A stretch of 64,000 bases of DNA, from positions 1-64,000 of the forward strand of contig JBJEOB010000009.1 in the NCBI GenBank assembly GCA_051880495.1. The letters are read 5' to 3'. How positions within the stretch are numbered: position 1 is the stretch's first letter; every line of letters starts with the position of its first letter. Under the pieces are notes generated by a model. The model was not told the DNA's origin, searched no databases, and saw only the letters and a program-made list of their open reading frames with translations. Source of the stretch: MGBC120314 sp051880495 (GTDB lineage Bacteria > Bacillota > Clostridia > Lachnospirales > Lachnospiraceae). Below, piece by piece: positions 17,524-26,296 of the stretch. Position numbers and translations under genes: made by a program.

Positions 17524-17705
17524 TTAATAATTCCCCTTTCTCAAACAAACAACTCTTTATATTCTCCTATGTCATGAATAAACTGCATAATTCGTCTAAT
17601 TACCATTATATACAAAATAAGGAATTTTAAAAGGGGAAATTTTATTTTTTGTCCATAATCTCTCCTAATAATTTATCGGCTGTTTTTTTATAATATTTAG
17701 TACTT

Positions 17706-18866
17706 TTATTTTTCTATTAATGATAAATTAGTATCCTTTGCAAAATGAACTGTATTGTATAACACAAGAACATCCGTTATTCCGTATTCTTCAATGACAC
17801 GGCTCACCGGCATCTTTAAATATCTTAAATCTATCATCACTATTTTCTTATAGTGATTTGCGGCAAAAGGCACAAAACAGTGTGCATACGAATCCTTTAT
17901 CACAAGAAGCGTATCACCATCTTCCTTCCCACCCTTAGTGTCAATCGTTACAACAGCATTATTTCCGTTAAGGAAAACGCTGTATTTATCCTTTGTCATA
18001 AGATGCTCCGTCTCAAAAAGTGAATCGGATTCTTTTTCGCCTGCATTGTACTCGACATGGTATTTTACAGGCTCCTTGATCTTGTAAATATACATCTCAT
18101 CACTCTGTTTTGCATAATTAATTTTGGAATAAATTGTTCCAAGGAAATCGTCTGCCGCCAGTTCTACGTCAAATGCTTCCTCATCAAATGCAGAATAACC
18201 CTTTGCATCACAAAAACTTCGGTATGCAAGATACGCTCCCATGCTCGTCCAATGATGATCCGTCTTATAGTAAATGTATTCATCTTTATGGCTTAAAAGG
18301 CTTTCCCTGACATCCACAAACATGCCGTCAGTCTTTTCCTTAATATAATCAATATATGTGTTCTGGTCAAAGGAAGGCGCCATCCACGGCAATTTGTCAC
18401 TTAAAATGGATGTCGCCGTCGGAACAATCATTATTGACACGTGCTCTGTGCCAAATTCCTGTGCCATCCGGTTAACAAACGCTGCCATTCTGTCGGCATT
18501 TTTATATGCCTTTTCCTCATCAATGTCATCATGGCATTCCAAAAGATAATTGTCCTTTGAAAGATATACACCACTGATATCTTTCTTTCCAACCACCATC
18601 TCCGCCATTGTTTTAATAAATATCCAGTTGTCTCTCATAAAGAACTGGTCTGTTATATACTTTTCATAGTCCGTCGCAAATTTCCCCTCAAAAAATGATT
18701 TCACGGTAATTGCAGGTTTTTGTTCCAGAAAGCGGTTTTCTGTTTCCGAAAAAAGCCTGTCCTTATGGAAAAATCCCGTAGCCGTTCCGCCAAAAATCAG
18801 CACAAGGAAAATAATAATCGTAACAAACGGAGCTATTTGATTTTTATTAAAATTAATTTTCTTCAT
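17706..18866 (-). CDS. DHHW family secreted protein (AlgJ-like, MBOAT partner)
   Basis: Membrane-anchored extracytoplasmic protein with one N-terminal TM segment (residues about 12-33) followed by a domain with KTDHHWT at about residue 200 and a later LLVIKDSYAHCF serine block. These are the His/Asp and Ser elements of DHHW/AlgJ-type SGNH-like O-acyltransferases. It follows an MBOAT gene by 14 bp; MBOAT plus DHHW/AlgJ pairs carry acyl groups across the membrane onto surface glycans. The substrate is unknown. ATG 18866 is preferred over the adjacent GTG. Confidence 0.82.
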   Translation of the reverse strand: MKKINFNKNQIAPFVTIIIFLVLIFGGTATGFFHKDRLFSETENRFLEQKPAITVKSFFEGKFATDYEKYITDQFFMRDNWIFIKTMAEMVVGKKDISGVYLSKDNYLLECHDDIDEEKAYKNADRMAAFVNRMAQEFGTEHVSIMIVPTATSILSDKLPWMAPSFDQNTYIDYIKEKTDGMFVDVRESLLSHKDEYIYYKTDHHWTSMGAYLAYRSFCDAKGYSAFDEEAFDVELAADDFLGTIYSKINYAKQSDEMYIYKIKEPVKYHVEYNAGEKESDSLFETEHLMTKDKYSVFLNGNNAVVTIDTKGGKEDGDTLLVIKDSYAHCFVPFAANHYKKIVMIDLRYLKMPVSRVIEEYGITDVLVLYNTVHFAKDTNLSLIEK

Positions 18867-18880
18867 CACGACACCCTTTG

Positions 18881-20308
18881 CTAAAATCTAAAATACAAAA
18901 ACGGATTGTAAGAAGCATCAACTATATATGCCACTGACAGCACAAAAACTGCCACAAGGAAAACATTAGTTACTATCGTTCTGCAGACAGGATAATTTTC
19001 TAAGCGCGCCAGTAATTTCCGGGCAATTTTTTTAGGTATGCCTGTACATGAAATAATCAGGATCAGCAAAATAATGCCATAGCTGTTAAGCGTATACAGC
19101 GCACGTTCATCATACAGACCGCTTACACCGATACCAAACATTCCACCGACATATTTAAGACCCGATACAATGGAATCATTTGCAAAAATCATCCAGCTCA
19201 CTGCTACTATTACAAGTGTATATGCATGTGAAATCCATGCCGGAAGCTTCGCAAGGTATTTTCCAACGAATAATTTTTCAACAATCAGGAATACCGCAAA
19301 ATAGAGTCCCCAAATCATAAAATTCCAGCTTGCTCCATGCCAGATGCCTGTAAGTGTCCATACAACAAGAATGTTTCGTATCTGCTTCGCCTTACTTACA
19401 CGATTGCCTCCAAGCGGAATGTATACATATTCCCTGAACCACGTTCCAAGCGAGATATGCCATCTTCTCCAAAATTCTGTTATGCTTTTTGATTCGTATG
19501 GGTAATTAAAGTTTTCATTAAAATGGAATCCAAACATAAGGCCAAGACCTATCGCCATGTCAGAATATCCCGAAAAATCAAAATAAATCTGGAACGAATA
19601 GGCTGCCGCTCCAATCCATCTTGTGAGCAGAGACGTTGCCGTTCCTGCCAGCACATATCCCTGAATCGTATCCCACAAAAGACCAATGCTGTTTGCCAGA
19701 AGGACCTTCTTGCCAAGACCGGTCACAAATCTGGTTACGCCGTATGCGAAATCATCCGCTTTGAAATGACGTTCATTAATCTCCTCAGCTATCGTCTTAT
19801 ACTGGACTATAGGTCCGGCAATAAGCTGTGGAAACAGCGCAACATAAGTACCAAACGAAATAATATTCTTCTGCACCGGTGCGGCCCCGCGGTACACATC
19901 TATGGTATAAGACATTGTCTGAAACGTATAGAAGGAAATACCTATCGGAAGACCCAGATTGAGTGTTTTAATTGATGTTCCAAGAACACTGTTAATATTA
20001 ACAATGATAAAATCTGAATACTTGAAAAAACCAAGCAGCAAAAGATTAATAATGACAGAAGAGGCAACCACTATCTTGGCCCTGGTAATTCTGCCCTGTT
20101 TTTTAAACTTGTCCACTAAAATACCATGTGTATAATCAACCACTGTAGAAAACAGCATAAGAACTACATACACCGGTTCTCCCCACGCATAAAAAACCAG
20201 ACTCAGCAAAAACAGCACCAGGTTTTTTAATTTCCCTGGTGCTAAAAAATAACATACTAATACAATTGGCAGAAAACGAAACAAAAATAACAAACTGCTA
20301 AATACCAT
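18881..20308 (-). CDS. MBOAT O-acyltransferase (AlgI/DltB-like)
   Basis: Polytopic membrane protein of 475 residues with about ten hydrophobic segments. Family motifs are FWRRWHISLGTWFREYVYIP near residue 283 and the catalytic-histidine segment LTGIWHGASWNF near 324. MBOAT proteins pass acyl groups from a cytosolic donor to an extracellular partner. The downstream DHHW gene supplies that partner. A paralogue with its own AlgX-like partner is at 34817-36301. Confidence 0.9.
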   Translation of the reverse strand: MVFSSLLFLFRFLPIVLVCYFLAPGKLKNLVLFLLSLVFYAWGEPVYVVLMLFSTVVDYTHGILVDKFKKQGRITRAKIVVASSVIINLLLLGFFKYSDFIIVNINSVLGTSIKTLNLGLPIGISFYTFQTMSYTIDVYRGAAPVQKNIISFGTYVALFPQLIAGPIVQYKTIAEEINERHFKADDFAYGVTRFVTGLGKKVLLANSIGLLWDTIQGYVLAGTATSLLTRWIGAAAYSFQIYFDFSGYSDMAIGLGLMFGFHFNENFNYPYESKSITEFWRRWHISLGTWFREYVYIPLGGNRVSKAKQIRNILVVWTLTGIWHGASWNFMIWGLYFAVFLIVEKLFVGKYLAKLPAWISHAYTLVIVAVSWMIFANDSIVSGLKYVGGMFGIGVSGLYDERALYTLNSYGIILLILIISCTGIPKKIARKLLARLENYPVCRTIVTNVFLVAVFVLSVAYIVDASYNPFLYFRF

Positions 20309-20340
20309 TCGTCCATCTCCATTTATTTTTACATATGCAA

Positions 20341-20958
20341 TTAGTTCTCAAGCATTTTTCTGATTGTATCAAGTGCCAGTTCATTCTGCTCATTTATGGC
20401 ATCCATCTCAATCTTAACTGATTCGTCTTCTGTAAGCTCCTTCTTTTCAGATGCTTCCATAACTGCATCTGTTCCAAGTCCTGCTCCGAGCTGAACAAAT
20501 ACTACGTAATCTCCTATTGTCTCTACCTGTGAACACTGAATCTTTGTAAGGTTCATAGGATACTGGAAATCATTTAAGCTGTTATCCCTGAACTGGTTTA
20601 ACTTTGCTTCAACATTTTCCGCCTGACCCGGCACTGCCTTTACAATAATTAAAGTATCAATATTAATATTAATCATCGGAACCTTGTAAATAAATTCCTC
20701 ATACATATCCGGTGTTATTTCAAGTCCTTCAAGCGTATCCATTTCAGCAGTCGGATAATAATTATTTCCTAAAGCGTTAGCAACTGCTGCTTCCAAATCA
20801 GCTACCTTCACATCTGTCTTATACTGTTCGGCTGCTGTTGTTGCTTCAGTTGCCTCAGTTGCGGGCGTAGTAGCATCATTATCCTGCTTATTACCTCCAC
20901 ATGCACAAAGCGACAGGCACATACATCCTGCCATAAGTAACAAATTAATTTTCTTCAT
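20341..20958 (-). CDS. DUF4358-type lipoprotein
   Basis: A 205-residue lipoprotein with a lipobox (LSLCACGG, Cys near 19) followed by a Thr/Ala/Glu-rich linker. The folded part resembles DUF4358 (VADLEAAVANALGNNYYP, VKAVPGQAENVEAKLNQFRD). No enzymatic motif is visible. It is first of a three-gene unit with MBOAT and DHHW genes, so it probably works in the same surface O-acylation system. A second DUF4358-like lipoprotein (30676-31170) also sits beside an SGNH esterase. Confidence 0.72.
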   Translation of the reverse strand: MKKINLLLMAGCMCLSLCACGGNKQDNDATTPATEATEATTAAEQYKTDVKVADLEAAVANALGNNYYPTAEMDTLEGLEITPDMYEEFIYKVPMININIDTLIIVKAVPGQAENVEAKLNQFRDNSLNDFQYPMNLTKIQCSQVETIGDYVVFVQLGAGLGTDAVMEASEKKELTEDESVKIEMDAINEQNELALDTIRKMLEN

Positions 20959-21011
20959 AATAATCCCTCCATAAAATATATCTATTCTCTCTTCACAGTA
21001 CTAAATATAAC

Positions 21012-21039
21012 ATTATAAAGGATTTTATGCAAGGGACAA
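21012..21039 (-). promoter_or_regulatory. Sigma-A promoter of the DUF4358-MBOAT-DHHW unit
   Basis: Minus strand TTGTCC, 16-bp spacer, TATAAT, about 55 bp before the lipoprotein start. A GGAGGG ribosome site lies in between. Confidence 0.55.
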
Positions 21040-21049
21040 AATTATCCAG

Positions 21050-21304
21050 TTATTGCGCCATATGAAGATACTTTTCTTTTGTTGCCAGACCGCCACGGAT
21101 ATGTCGTTCACTTTTATTCACCGCAAGAATCTCTCCTGCCTCTTTTGCAAGCCCCTGATTAATTTTGGGGAGCCTTACTGTTATGTCCATATGTACGGTA
21201 CTCTTACTTACTCCGAAAGCCTTGGCCGTCTGCCTTACTGTTGTCTTATTGGCAATGATATATTCAGCAATCTGAACTGCCCTTTCCTCAATGTAACCTT
21301 TCAA
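21050..21304 (-). CDS. spoIIID: Sporulation regulator SpoIIID
   Basis: DNA-binding mother-cell regulator of sporulation. The HTH region VRQTAKAFGVSKSTVHMDIT, then RLPKINQGLAKEA and RHIRGGLATKEKY match SpoIIID closely. I place the start at the TTG at 21304 (KGYIEERA...), because GAGGAAG lies 6 nt before it and the sigma-E-like promoter would start transcription near 21328; an in-frame GTG at 21319 lacks a ribosome site. That gives 84 residues. In Bacillus it precedes mbl-flhO-flhP; here three O-acylation genes intervene. Confidence 0.93.
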   Translation of the reverse strand: MKGYIEERAVQIAEYIIANKTTVRQTAKAFGVSKSTVHMDITVRLPKINQGLAKEAGEILAVNKSERHIRGGLATKEKYLHMAQ

Positions 21305-21334
21305 TGTGAACTTCCTCACGATTATAGTTGTTAC

Positions 21335-21363
21335 ATTGTATGAAATGATATCAAAAGATATGT
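21335..21363 (-). promoter_or_regulatory. Sigma-E-like promoter of spoIIID
   Basis: Minus strand ACATATC, 14-bp spacer, CATACAAT. The -10 matches the sigma-E consensus CATACAHT fully and the -35 fits KMATATT in five of seven bases. Bacillus spoIIID is a known sigma-E gene. A TTGACA also overlaps but has no TATAAT at the right distance. Confidence 0.7.
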
Positions 21364-21367
21364 CAAA

Positions 21368-22636
21368 CTAATAATTTAAGCTGTCAACATTATTTCCGGT
21401 GCTCTGCGGGTCAATATAGTAGTTCTTAAGACCCATCCAGTTGGTGTCATTACCCTTGCCGCCATTATTCCTTGTATATAACAGCTTGTTTGATGTTGGA
21501 TTTTTCGTGTTGCTAAGCACATTGTTCTGAAATAGCACATTGACTGTTGCGCCCTCAACACCCTGCGAGTCAAAATGCAATGCATTATTTCCGGTCAATC
21601 CTTTTATTTCGCAGTCTATGAAGCTTATATTCTGTACTCCGGTATACTGCTTATATGCGCTGTCATGGCAGAACAGTCCATCGTCTTTACCGGTCAGACT
21701 GCAGTTAACAAACTTCACGTCACATCCGCCGCGAAGTCCTATACCCACGCCGGAATTATAGTCTGAATAAATAGTACAATTTTCAAAATACAGTCTTTTA
21801 TCAGCCAACGCATGGTCCTCAACATGCACTGCATATGCGCCCGGCGTAGTTGTATCCGGTGTGCCCTTGGCACGAATGGTAACATTGACTATTTCACCGC
21901 ATGATATTTCCAGTGGCGGAGAATGATATTTTCCGGAATTGTTTTCTAAAATGCATCTTTCCCTGTCGATTCCGTAAATTGTTACATCCTTACCCCATGC
22001 ACCAATACTTCCTTTGTATGTGCCCGGAAGAACAATTATAACGCCTTTATCCTCAATGCTGTTGACTGCAGCAACAACACTCTGTTTAACCTCTTCGGTC
22101 TGTGCTGCAAAGAAAATGTTGTATCCGTTCATGTTTTCCTGCACAAGAAGACTTTGTTTCATGCCTTCAAGTGACTGTGAAACGGAAATGTAATCACAGT
22201 CCGCCGGAAGGCTGAAGAAATCCCCATCCGGTGCCCACAGCGACATACTGTCTATAAATTGTAAGCTGCTGTCATAACAGCTTATTGTCATTTCATCCAC
22301 CGGAGTGTGTACCAGAAATCCGGATGACGAGTCAACAGCAAGCATCCATGCAGCCGCATACCCTTCACGTTCAACCATATTTCCTGTATTTAATTCTACC
22401 GAATAATCCTTGCGGACTTCGATACAGTCCAACAAATTCCAGCCGTATCCCGGCAGGTATTCTGTTTCATATATTTCCTCAGGTATGGTCTCACGGACTT
22501 CCTGCGTAAAATTTGCATTATCATAATCCACAATAATCTGAGGATTCTTTACCTCATCTTTTTCTTTGCATCCCGAAAGTACACAAGCTGCAAACAGCAT
22601 TGACAATATGCAGGATGCCTTATACTTTTTTCTCAT
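21368..22636 (-). CDS. Beta-helix (pectinesterase/pectate-lyase-like) lipoprotein
   Basis: A 422-residue surface lipoprotein (lipobox ACVLSGC). The C-terminal 230 residues form a right-handed parallel beta-helix pattern with repeated short turns (VLPGTYKGSIGAWGKDVTIYG, IVNVTIRAKG, YFENCTIYS, KFVNCSLTG, SFIDCEI). The start of this domain resembles pectin methylesterase folds, but I cannot confirm catalytic aspartates, so polysaccharide binding or cleavage remains open. ATG 22636 is chosen (GGAG 6 nt upstream, classic signal peptide). Last gene of the bmp-mcp-ndt unit, 17 bp after ndt. Confidence 0.65.
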   Translation of the reverse strand: MRKKYKASCILSMLFAACVLSGCKEKDEVKNPQIIVDYDNANFTQEVRETIPEEIYETEYLPGYGWNLLDCIEVRKDYSVELNTGNMVEREGYAAAWMLAVDSSSGFLVHTPVDEMTISCYDSSLQFIDSMSLWAPDGDFFSLPADCDYISVSQSLEGMKQSLLVQENMNGYNIFFAAQTEEVKQSVVAAVNSIEDKGVIIVLPGTYKGSIGAWGKDVTIYGIDRERCILENNSGKYHSPPLEISCGEIVNVTIRAKGTPDTTTPGAYAVHVEDHALADKRLYFENCTIYSDYNSGVGIGLRGGCDVKFVNCSLTGKDDGLFCHDSAYKQYTGVQNISFIDCEIKGLTGNNALHFDSQGVEGATVNVLFQNNVLSNTKNPTSNKLLYTRNNGGKGNDTNWMGLKNYYIDPQSTGNNVDSLNY

Positions 22637-22653
22637 TTTATACTCCATACCAA

Positions 22654-23076
22654 TCAAAACATTTTTCCCTTATATGAATATACAGGCATATTTACAAAGT
22701 CATAGGTTTCCAGATCTTCCATGGAAATATTGGTATGGCTTCCCTCATGAATCATAAGATTAGAGTTCTCTCCAAGATGTACAACAATAACCGGTTTATG
22801 GATTGCATATGCGTAACCGCACTCCCATGCAGTGCCTGAATCACTGTATCCGCCATGATACAGCATTACAACACAGTCACATACATCTATAAACTTGCGG
22901 TCCTCGTTAAATATTCCAAGTGACCACGCACTGCTTCCAACCTCAGCATCTTCCCTAAGTTCATGTTCTCTGGGGCTGTATACATCAAAACCCCTTTTTC
23001 TCAAAATTGTTTCTGCCTTGGATACACTCTCCATTTCACCGTCATTAAAAAACGGACTTGCCAGATATATCTTCAT
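22654..23076 (-). CDS. Nucleoside 2-deoxyribosyltransferase family protein
   Basis: A 140-residue protein with the N-terminal KIYLASPFFNDGE strand-loop and the catalytic region DSGTAWECGYAYAIHKPVIVV, where the Glu of the GTAWECG motif would be the nucleophile. It swaps or hydrolyses bases on deoxynucleosides (PF05014-type fold). It lies 27 bp downstream of a chemoreceptor and in the same unit as a BMP-type nucleoside-binding lipoprotein, which supports a nucleoside theme. Confidence 0.82.
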   Translation of the reverse strand: MKIYLASPFFNDGEMESVSKAETILRKRGFDVYSPREHELREDAEVGSSAWSLGIFNEDRKFIDVCDCVVMLYHGGYSDSGTAWECGYAYAIHKPVIVVHLGENSNLMIHEGSHTNISMEDLETYDFVNMPVYSYKGKMF

Positions 23077-23103
23077 TTTTTTCTCGCTTTCATAAGGTTT
23101 TCA

Positions 23104-24822
23104 TTATAAATGAAAATGCTTCATTATATCAGACAGCTCGTCTGCAATTTGTTTTAAGCGTGCTGCGTTACCCTCAATCTGTTCAAACGTATTTGACACC
23201 TCGATTGTCTGTGCACAGGTTTCCTGTGTATGTGCCGCATTCTGTTCAGCTATTTCAGACAAGCCCTCCACTGCCTGAACAATTTTGTTTCTTGAACCCT
23301 CCAGCCTGACAGTAGAAGATTCAATCTGCTCAATCTTTTCCAGCGAAGTGCCAATTCCGTCCATAACCTCTGCCACGATTTTCTCAGTCTCTATCATGTT
23401 ACTGCTCTGACTGTCAATAATGTCATGAACTCTGCTCATAATATCAACTGCTTCATCAGAGTTATTAATTAATGTATTTGTGATTTCCTCAATCTTCCGG
23501 CTGGACTCGTTTGACTGTTCAGCCAGTTTTTGAATCTGTGCCGCAACAACTGCAAATCCGCGTCCGCTTTCTCCTGCCCTTGCCGCTTCAATACTTGCAT
23601 TTAAACTGAGCAGGTTGGTTTCTTCTGCAATGGATGATATGATTCCTGTTGCAGCCTGAATCATCTGTGCGGATTCATTTGTCAGATTTGTCTGTCTTGT
23701 AATTGTATCAATAGATTTCTCAACTTCTTCATTTATCTGTCTTAACTGTCGTATCGTAGATGTTGCCTGTTCACTTGACCTTCGCATTATATCTGCATTT
23801 TGATTGAGCAAATCAACCTCTCTTGATGTTATGCCTATCTGCTCGCCCATAAGCATAATATTTTCAGTTGTACTCTTTGTGCTTTTCGCCTGTTCTGTAA
23901 TATTATCCGTAATAGAGCTTACTGCAGTTTCGACCTGCTTTATAGTTGAATTGGTTTCCTTTGCCGTAATGCCAAGTTCATTTGCCGCCAAGGTAAGATT
24001 TTCAGTACTCTGGGCAATTTTACTGACAACCTCCTGCAAAGTTTTCTGCAGCGTATCTATAGCCTTGGCAAGGTCACCGACCTCGTCCTTTCTCTTTAAC
24101 AGCTTCTCATCAATCCGGTTACCAAGCTTACCGTCTGCAACCTTTTGAACTGCACCGATTCCCTTCTCCAACGACCTCGTTATTGACATGGAAATAATTA
24201 CGGCAATAACGATACATACTGCCATAACCAGAACAACAGACAGCACCACTGTCCTGATTATACCGTTTATCATTGCATCTTTAACCGTTTTATTTGTTCC
24301 GACAAAAATCATTCCGATTGGATTGGTATCTGTTCCCTTTTGGAATACCGGGATATAATATCCGTAATTCATCGTTCCGTCTAATGATACAGAGGAACTA
24401 AAATATTCTTCACCGCCATTTAACACTTTTTCCACTATTATATCACCGGCAGGAGAACCCAGAATACGGTTGCCCTCACTATCCTTTGCAGACGTCATTA
24501 TTCTTTCGTTTCCGTAAAAGAATGTTACATCCATTCCCGATTCTTCTTTAATGTTATCCAGCAGGCTTTCTGATTTGGAAATGTTGTATCCGCCTTTCCA
24601 GACATCTCCGTTTTCCGCTTTCATATAACTTCCTGAATGCTGGTTATATGCTGCCAGAGTCGCCGCTGCCGTTCCGCCAAGCGAATCTTTTACTTCATTT
24701 ATCAGAGACGGTTTTATCTGTGTCAGTGTAATTATAATCGTCACAATACCAAGCAGTAAAATCGGTAAAACTGCTACCGACAATATTTTCTTTTTTAAAT
24801 CCATTCTCATAACCGGTACCAT
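23104..24822 (-). CDS. Methyl-accepting chemotaxis protein
   Basis: Transmembrane chemoreceptor of 572 residues. It has TM1 at about 10-32, an extracytoplasmic Cache-like sensor (MTSAKDSEGNRILGSPAGD, FVGTNKTVKDAMI), TM2 near 188-212, HAMP near 213-265, and a signalling domain with the conserved tip IAEETNLLSLNASIEAARAG. It lies 11 bp downstream of a BMP-type binding lipoprotein, suggesting it senses that protein's ligand, directly or through the binding protein. The start is either 24822 or 24810; neither has a strong ribosome site. Confidence 0.93.
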   Translation of the reverse strand: MVPVMRMDLKKKILSVAVLPILLLGIVTIIITLTQIKPSLINEVKDSLGGTAAATLAAYNQHSGSYMKAENGDVWKGGYNISKSESLLDNIKEESGMDVTFFYGNERIMTSAKDSEGNRILGSPAGDIIVEKVLNGGEEYFSSSVSLDGTMNYGYYIPVFQKGTDTNPIGMIFVGTNKTVKDAMINGIIRTVVLSVVLVMAVCIVIAVIISMSITRSLEKGIGAVQKVADGKLGNRIDEKLLKRKDEVGDLAKAIDTLQKTLQEVVSKIAQSTENLTLAANELGITAKETNSTIKQVETAVSSITDNITEQAKSTKSTTENIMLMGEQIGITSREVDLLNQNADIMRRSSEQATSTIRQLRQINEEVEKSIDTITRQTNLTNESAQMIQAATGIISSIAEETNLLSLNASIEAARAGESGRGFAVVAAQIQKLAEQSNESSRKIEEITNTLINNSDEAVDIMSRVHDIIDSQSSNMIETEKIVAEVMDGIGTSLEKIEQIESSTVRLEGSRNKIVQAVEGLSEIAEQNAAHTQETCAQTIEVSNTFEQIEGNAARLKQIADELSDIMKHFHL

Positions 24823-24833
24823 CCCTTTCTGTA

Positions 24834-26015
24834 TTAATCAATAACTGCTACATTTTTAAAGTACCAGTTAATGCCGCCTGTAATCGTAGCATCATCCAGA
24901 GTTTTTCCGGCTTGTCCGACGGTACTTCCATCATTGGTTTCAATTACTCCGTCAAATACGTTAAACGAACCTGAAAGAATCTTTGCCGTAGCCTCGTCCA
25001 CCTTTTCCTGCGTGCCTTTTGCACAGAAATCGGCCAGATCCGTCAGGTCAACAAGTCCCTCAGCCATGCCGCCATAATAATTTGAGCCGTCCCATGAACC
25101 ATCAATGATACTTTTTACTGCCGACGTGTAGTAAGCACTCCAGTTCCAGATTACACTGCACAGGCATGAGTCTGGCGTTTCCTTACTCATATCTGAATTG
25201 TATCCTATTCCATATACGCCCTTTTCCTGTGCCAGTGTCTGAGGATAAGGAGTGTCACAATGCTGTGACATTACATCACAACCCATATTGAGCAGTTCTT
25301 CCGCCGCTGCTTTTTCTGCTGCCGGATCATACCAGCTGTTTGTAACTTTAACATATACAACAGCATCCGGATTTACCGAATATACGCCCATTGCAAATGC
25401 ATCTATACCGCCTGTCACCTCAGAATTGGATGAATCCTGCGCGGCAACATATCCGATTTTATTTGTCTTTGTATTCATTCCTGCGACGATTCCGCTTAAA
25501 TATCTTGCCTGATAAATACGTCCGAAATAATTGTTAAAATTAGTTCCATTGCTCATGTATCCTGTTCCATGTGAAAAATATATATCCGGATACTTTTCTG
25601 CCATATCGGCTGTCGGCTGCATATATCCCCAGCTCGTTGTAAAAATGACATTGCAGCCTTCATCTATACATTCCTGAAGTGCTTTTTCAATTGCTTTAAC
25701 ATCCCCATCATCTACATTAAGCTTTCTGACTATCTGTTCGTCTGAAAGTCCAAGATTTTCCTGCATTCCCTGAATTCCTATATCATGTGTATATGAATAT
25801 CCGCTTCCCTCAGCAGGGTCTGAAATATGTAAAACTCCGACCTTGATTTCATCTTTTGATATTCCTTTTTCATTGTCTGCCACTTCTGTTTTCTGTTCGT
25901 ATCCCTTATTGGTAGCATAATCGTCAACCGCCTTGTTACCGCTACAGGCACTTAATATAAACAAACATGACAAAAGAATTGATAACCATTGGTATTTTCG
26001 TATTTTTTTAATCAT
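24834..26015 (-). CDS. BMP-family (Med/PnrA-like) solute-binding lipoprotein
   Basis: Lipoprotein of 393 residues with lipobox LFILSACSG and the BMP-domain pattern VGVLHISDPAEGSGYSYTHD, VIFTTSWGYMQPTADMAEKY, KIGYVAAQDSSNSEVTGGID and GCDVMSQHCDTPYPQTLAQE. Family members such as Treponema PnrA bind purine nucleosides. No ABC ATPase or permease is adjacent; a chemoreceptor follows instead. ATG 26015 is chosen for AAGGAGG 6 nt upstream. Driven by a consensus promoter at 26067-26095. Confidence 0.85.
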   Translation of the reverse strand: MIKKIRKYQWLSILLSCLFILSACSGNKAVDDYATNKGYEQKTEVADNEKGISKDEIKVGVLHISDPAEGSGYSYTHDIGIQGMQENLGLSDEQIVRKLNVDDGDVKAIEKALQECIDEGCNVIFTTSWGYMQPTADMAEKYPDIYFSHGTGYMSNGTNFNNYFGRIYQARYLSGIVAGMNTKTNKIGYVAAQDSSNSEVTGGIDAFAMGVYSVNPDAVVYVKVTNSWYDPAAEKAAAEELLNMGCDVMSQHCDTPYPQTLAQEKGVYGIGYNSDMSKETPDSCLCSVIWNWSAYYTSAVKSIIDGSWDGSNYYGGMAEGLVDLTDLADFCAKGTQEKVDEATAKILSGSFNVFDGVIETNDGSTVGQAGKTLDDATITGGINWYFKNVAVID

Positions 26016-26066
26016 AACAGCCTCCTTGTACCCAAAGGTAGCATCGTACACTTTACTAATGTTAAT

Positions 26067-26095
26067 ATTATAGCAAATCACAGCTGATTTTTCAA
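26067..26095 (-). promoter_or_regulatory. Sigma-A promoter of bmp-mcp-ndt-beta-helix unit
   Basis: Minus strand TTGAAA, 17-bp spacer, TATAAT. Near-consensus, about 50 bp before the lipoprotein start. Next genes follow with gaps of 11, 27 and 17 bp and no terminator, so a four-gene transcript is likely. Confidence 0.75.
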
Positions 26096-26110
26096 TTCAT
26101 ATACACTCAA

Positions 26111-26282
26111 CTTTCAGCCATGCGCATTCGGAATAAGCTTCGCTTCATCCTCATGTCGCCCGCACACCTTCGCTTTTAGCCATGCGCATTCGGAACAAGC
26201 TTCGCTTCTTCCTCATGTCGCCCGCACACCTTCGCTTTCAGCCATGCGCATTCGGAATAAGCTTCGCTTCTTCCTCATGTCG
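26111..26282. repeat. Tandem palindromic repeat, 62-bp period, 2.8 copies
   Basis: Three near-identical copies start at 26111, 26173 and 26235 with a period of exactly 62 bp. Each contains an imperfect inverted repeat; in copy 2 (26184-26221) arms GCG-CAT-GGAA-AAGC pair with GCTT-TTCC-ATG-CGC around a TTC loop. The period is not a multiple of three, no gene covers it, and there are no unique spacers, so it is neither coding nor CRISPR. It resembles REP/BIME-type extragenic palindromes. Confidence 0.85.
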
Positions 26283-26296
26283 GGCTGGCGCCCTAT

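Noticed and set aside
17620..17705. Terminator downstream of the DHHW gene
   Set aside because: The region is T-rich but I found no stable stem before the T-tract.
26111..26282. CRISPR array
   Set aside because: Copies abut with a 62-bp period and no unique spacers; no cas genes are nearby.
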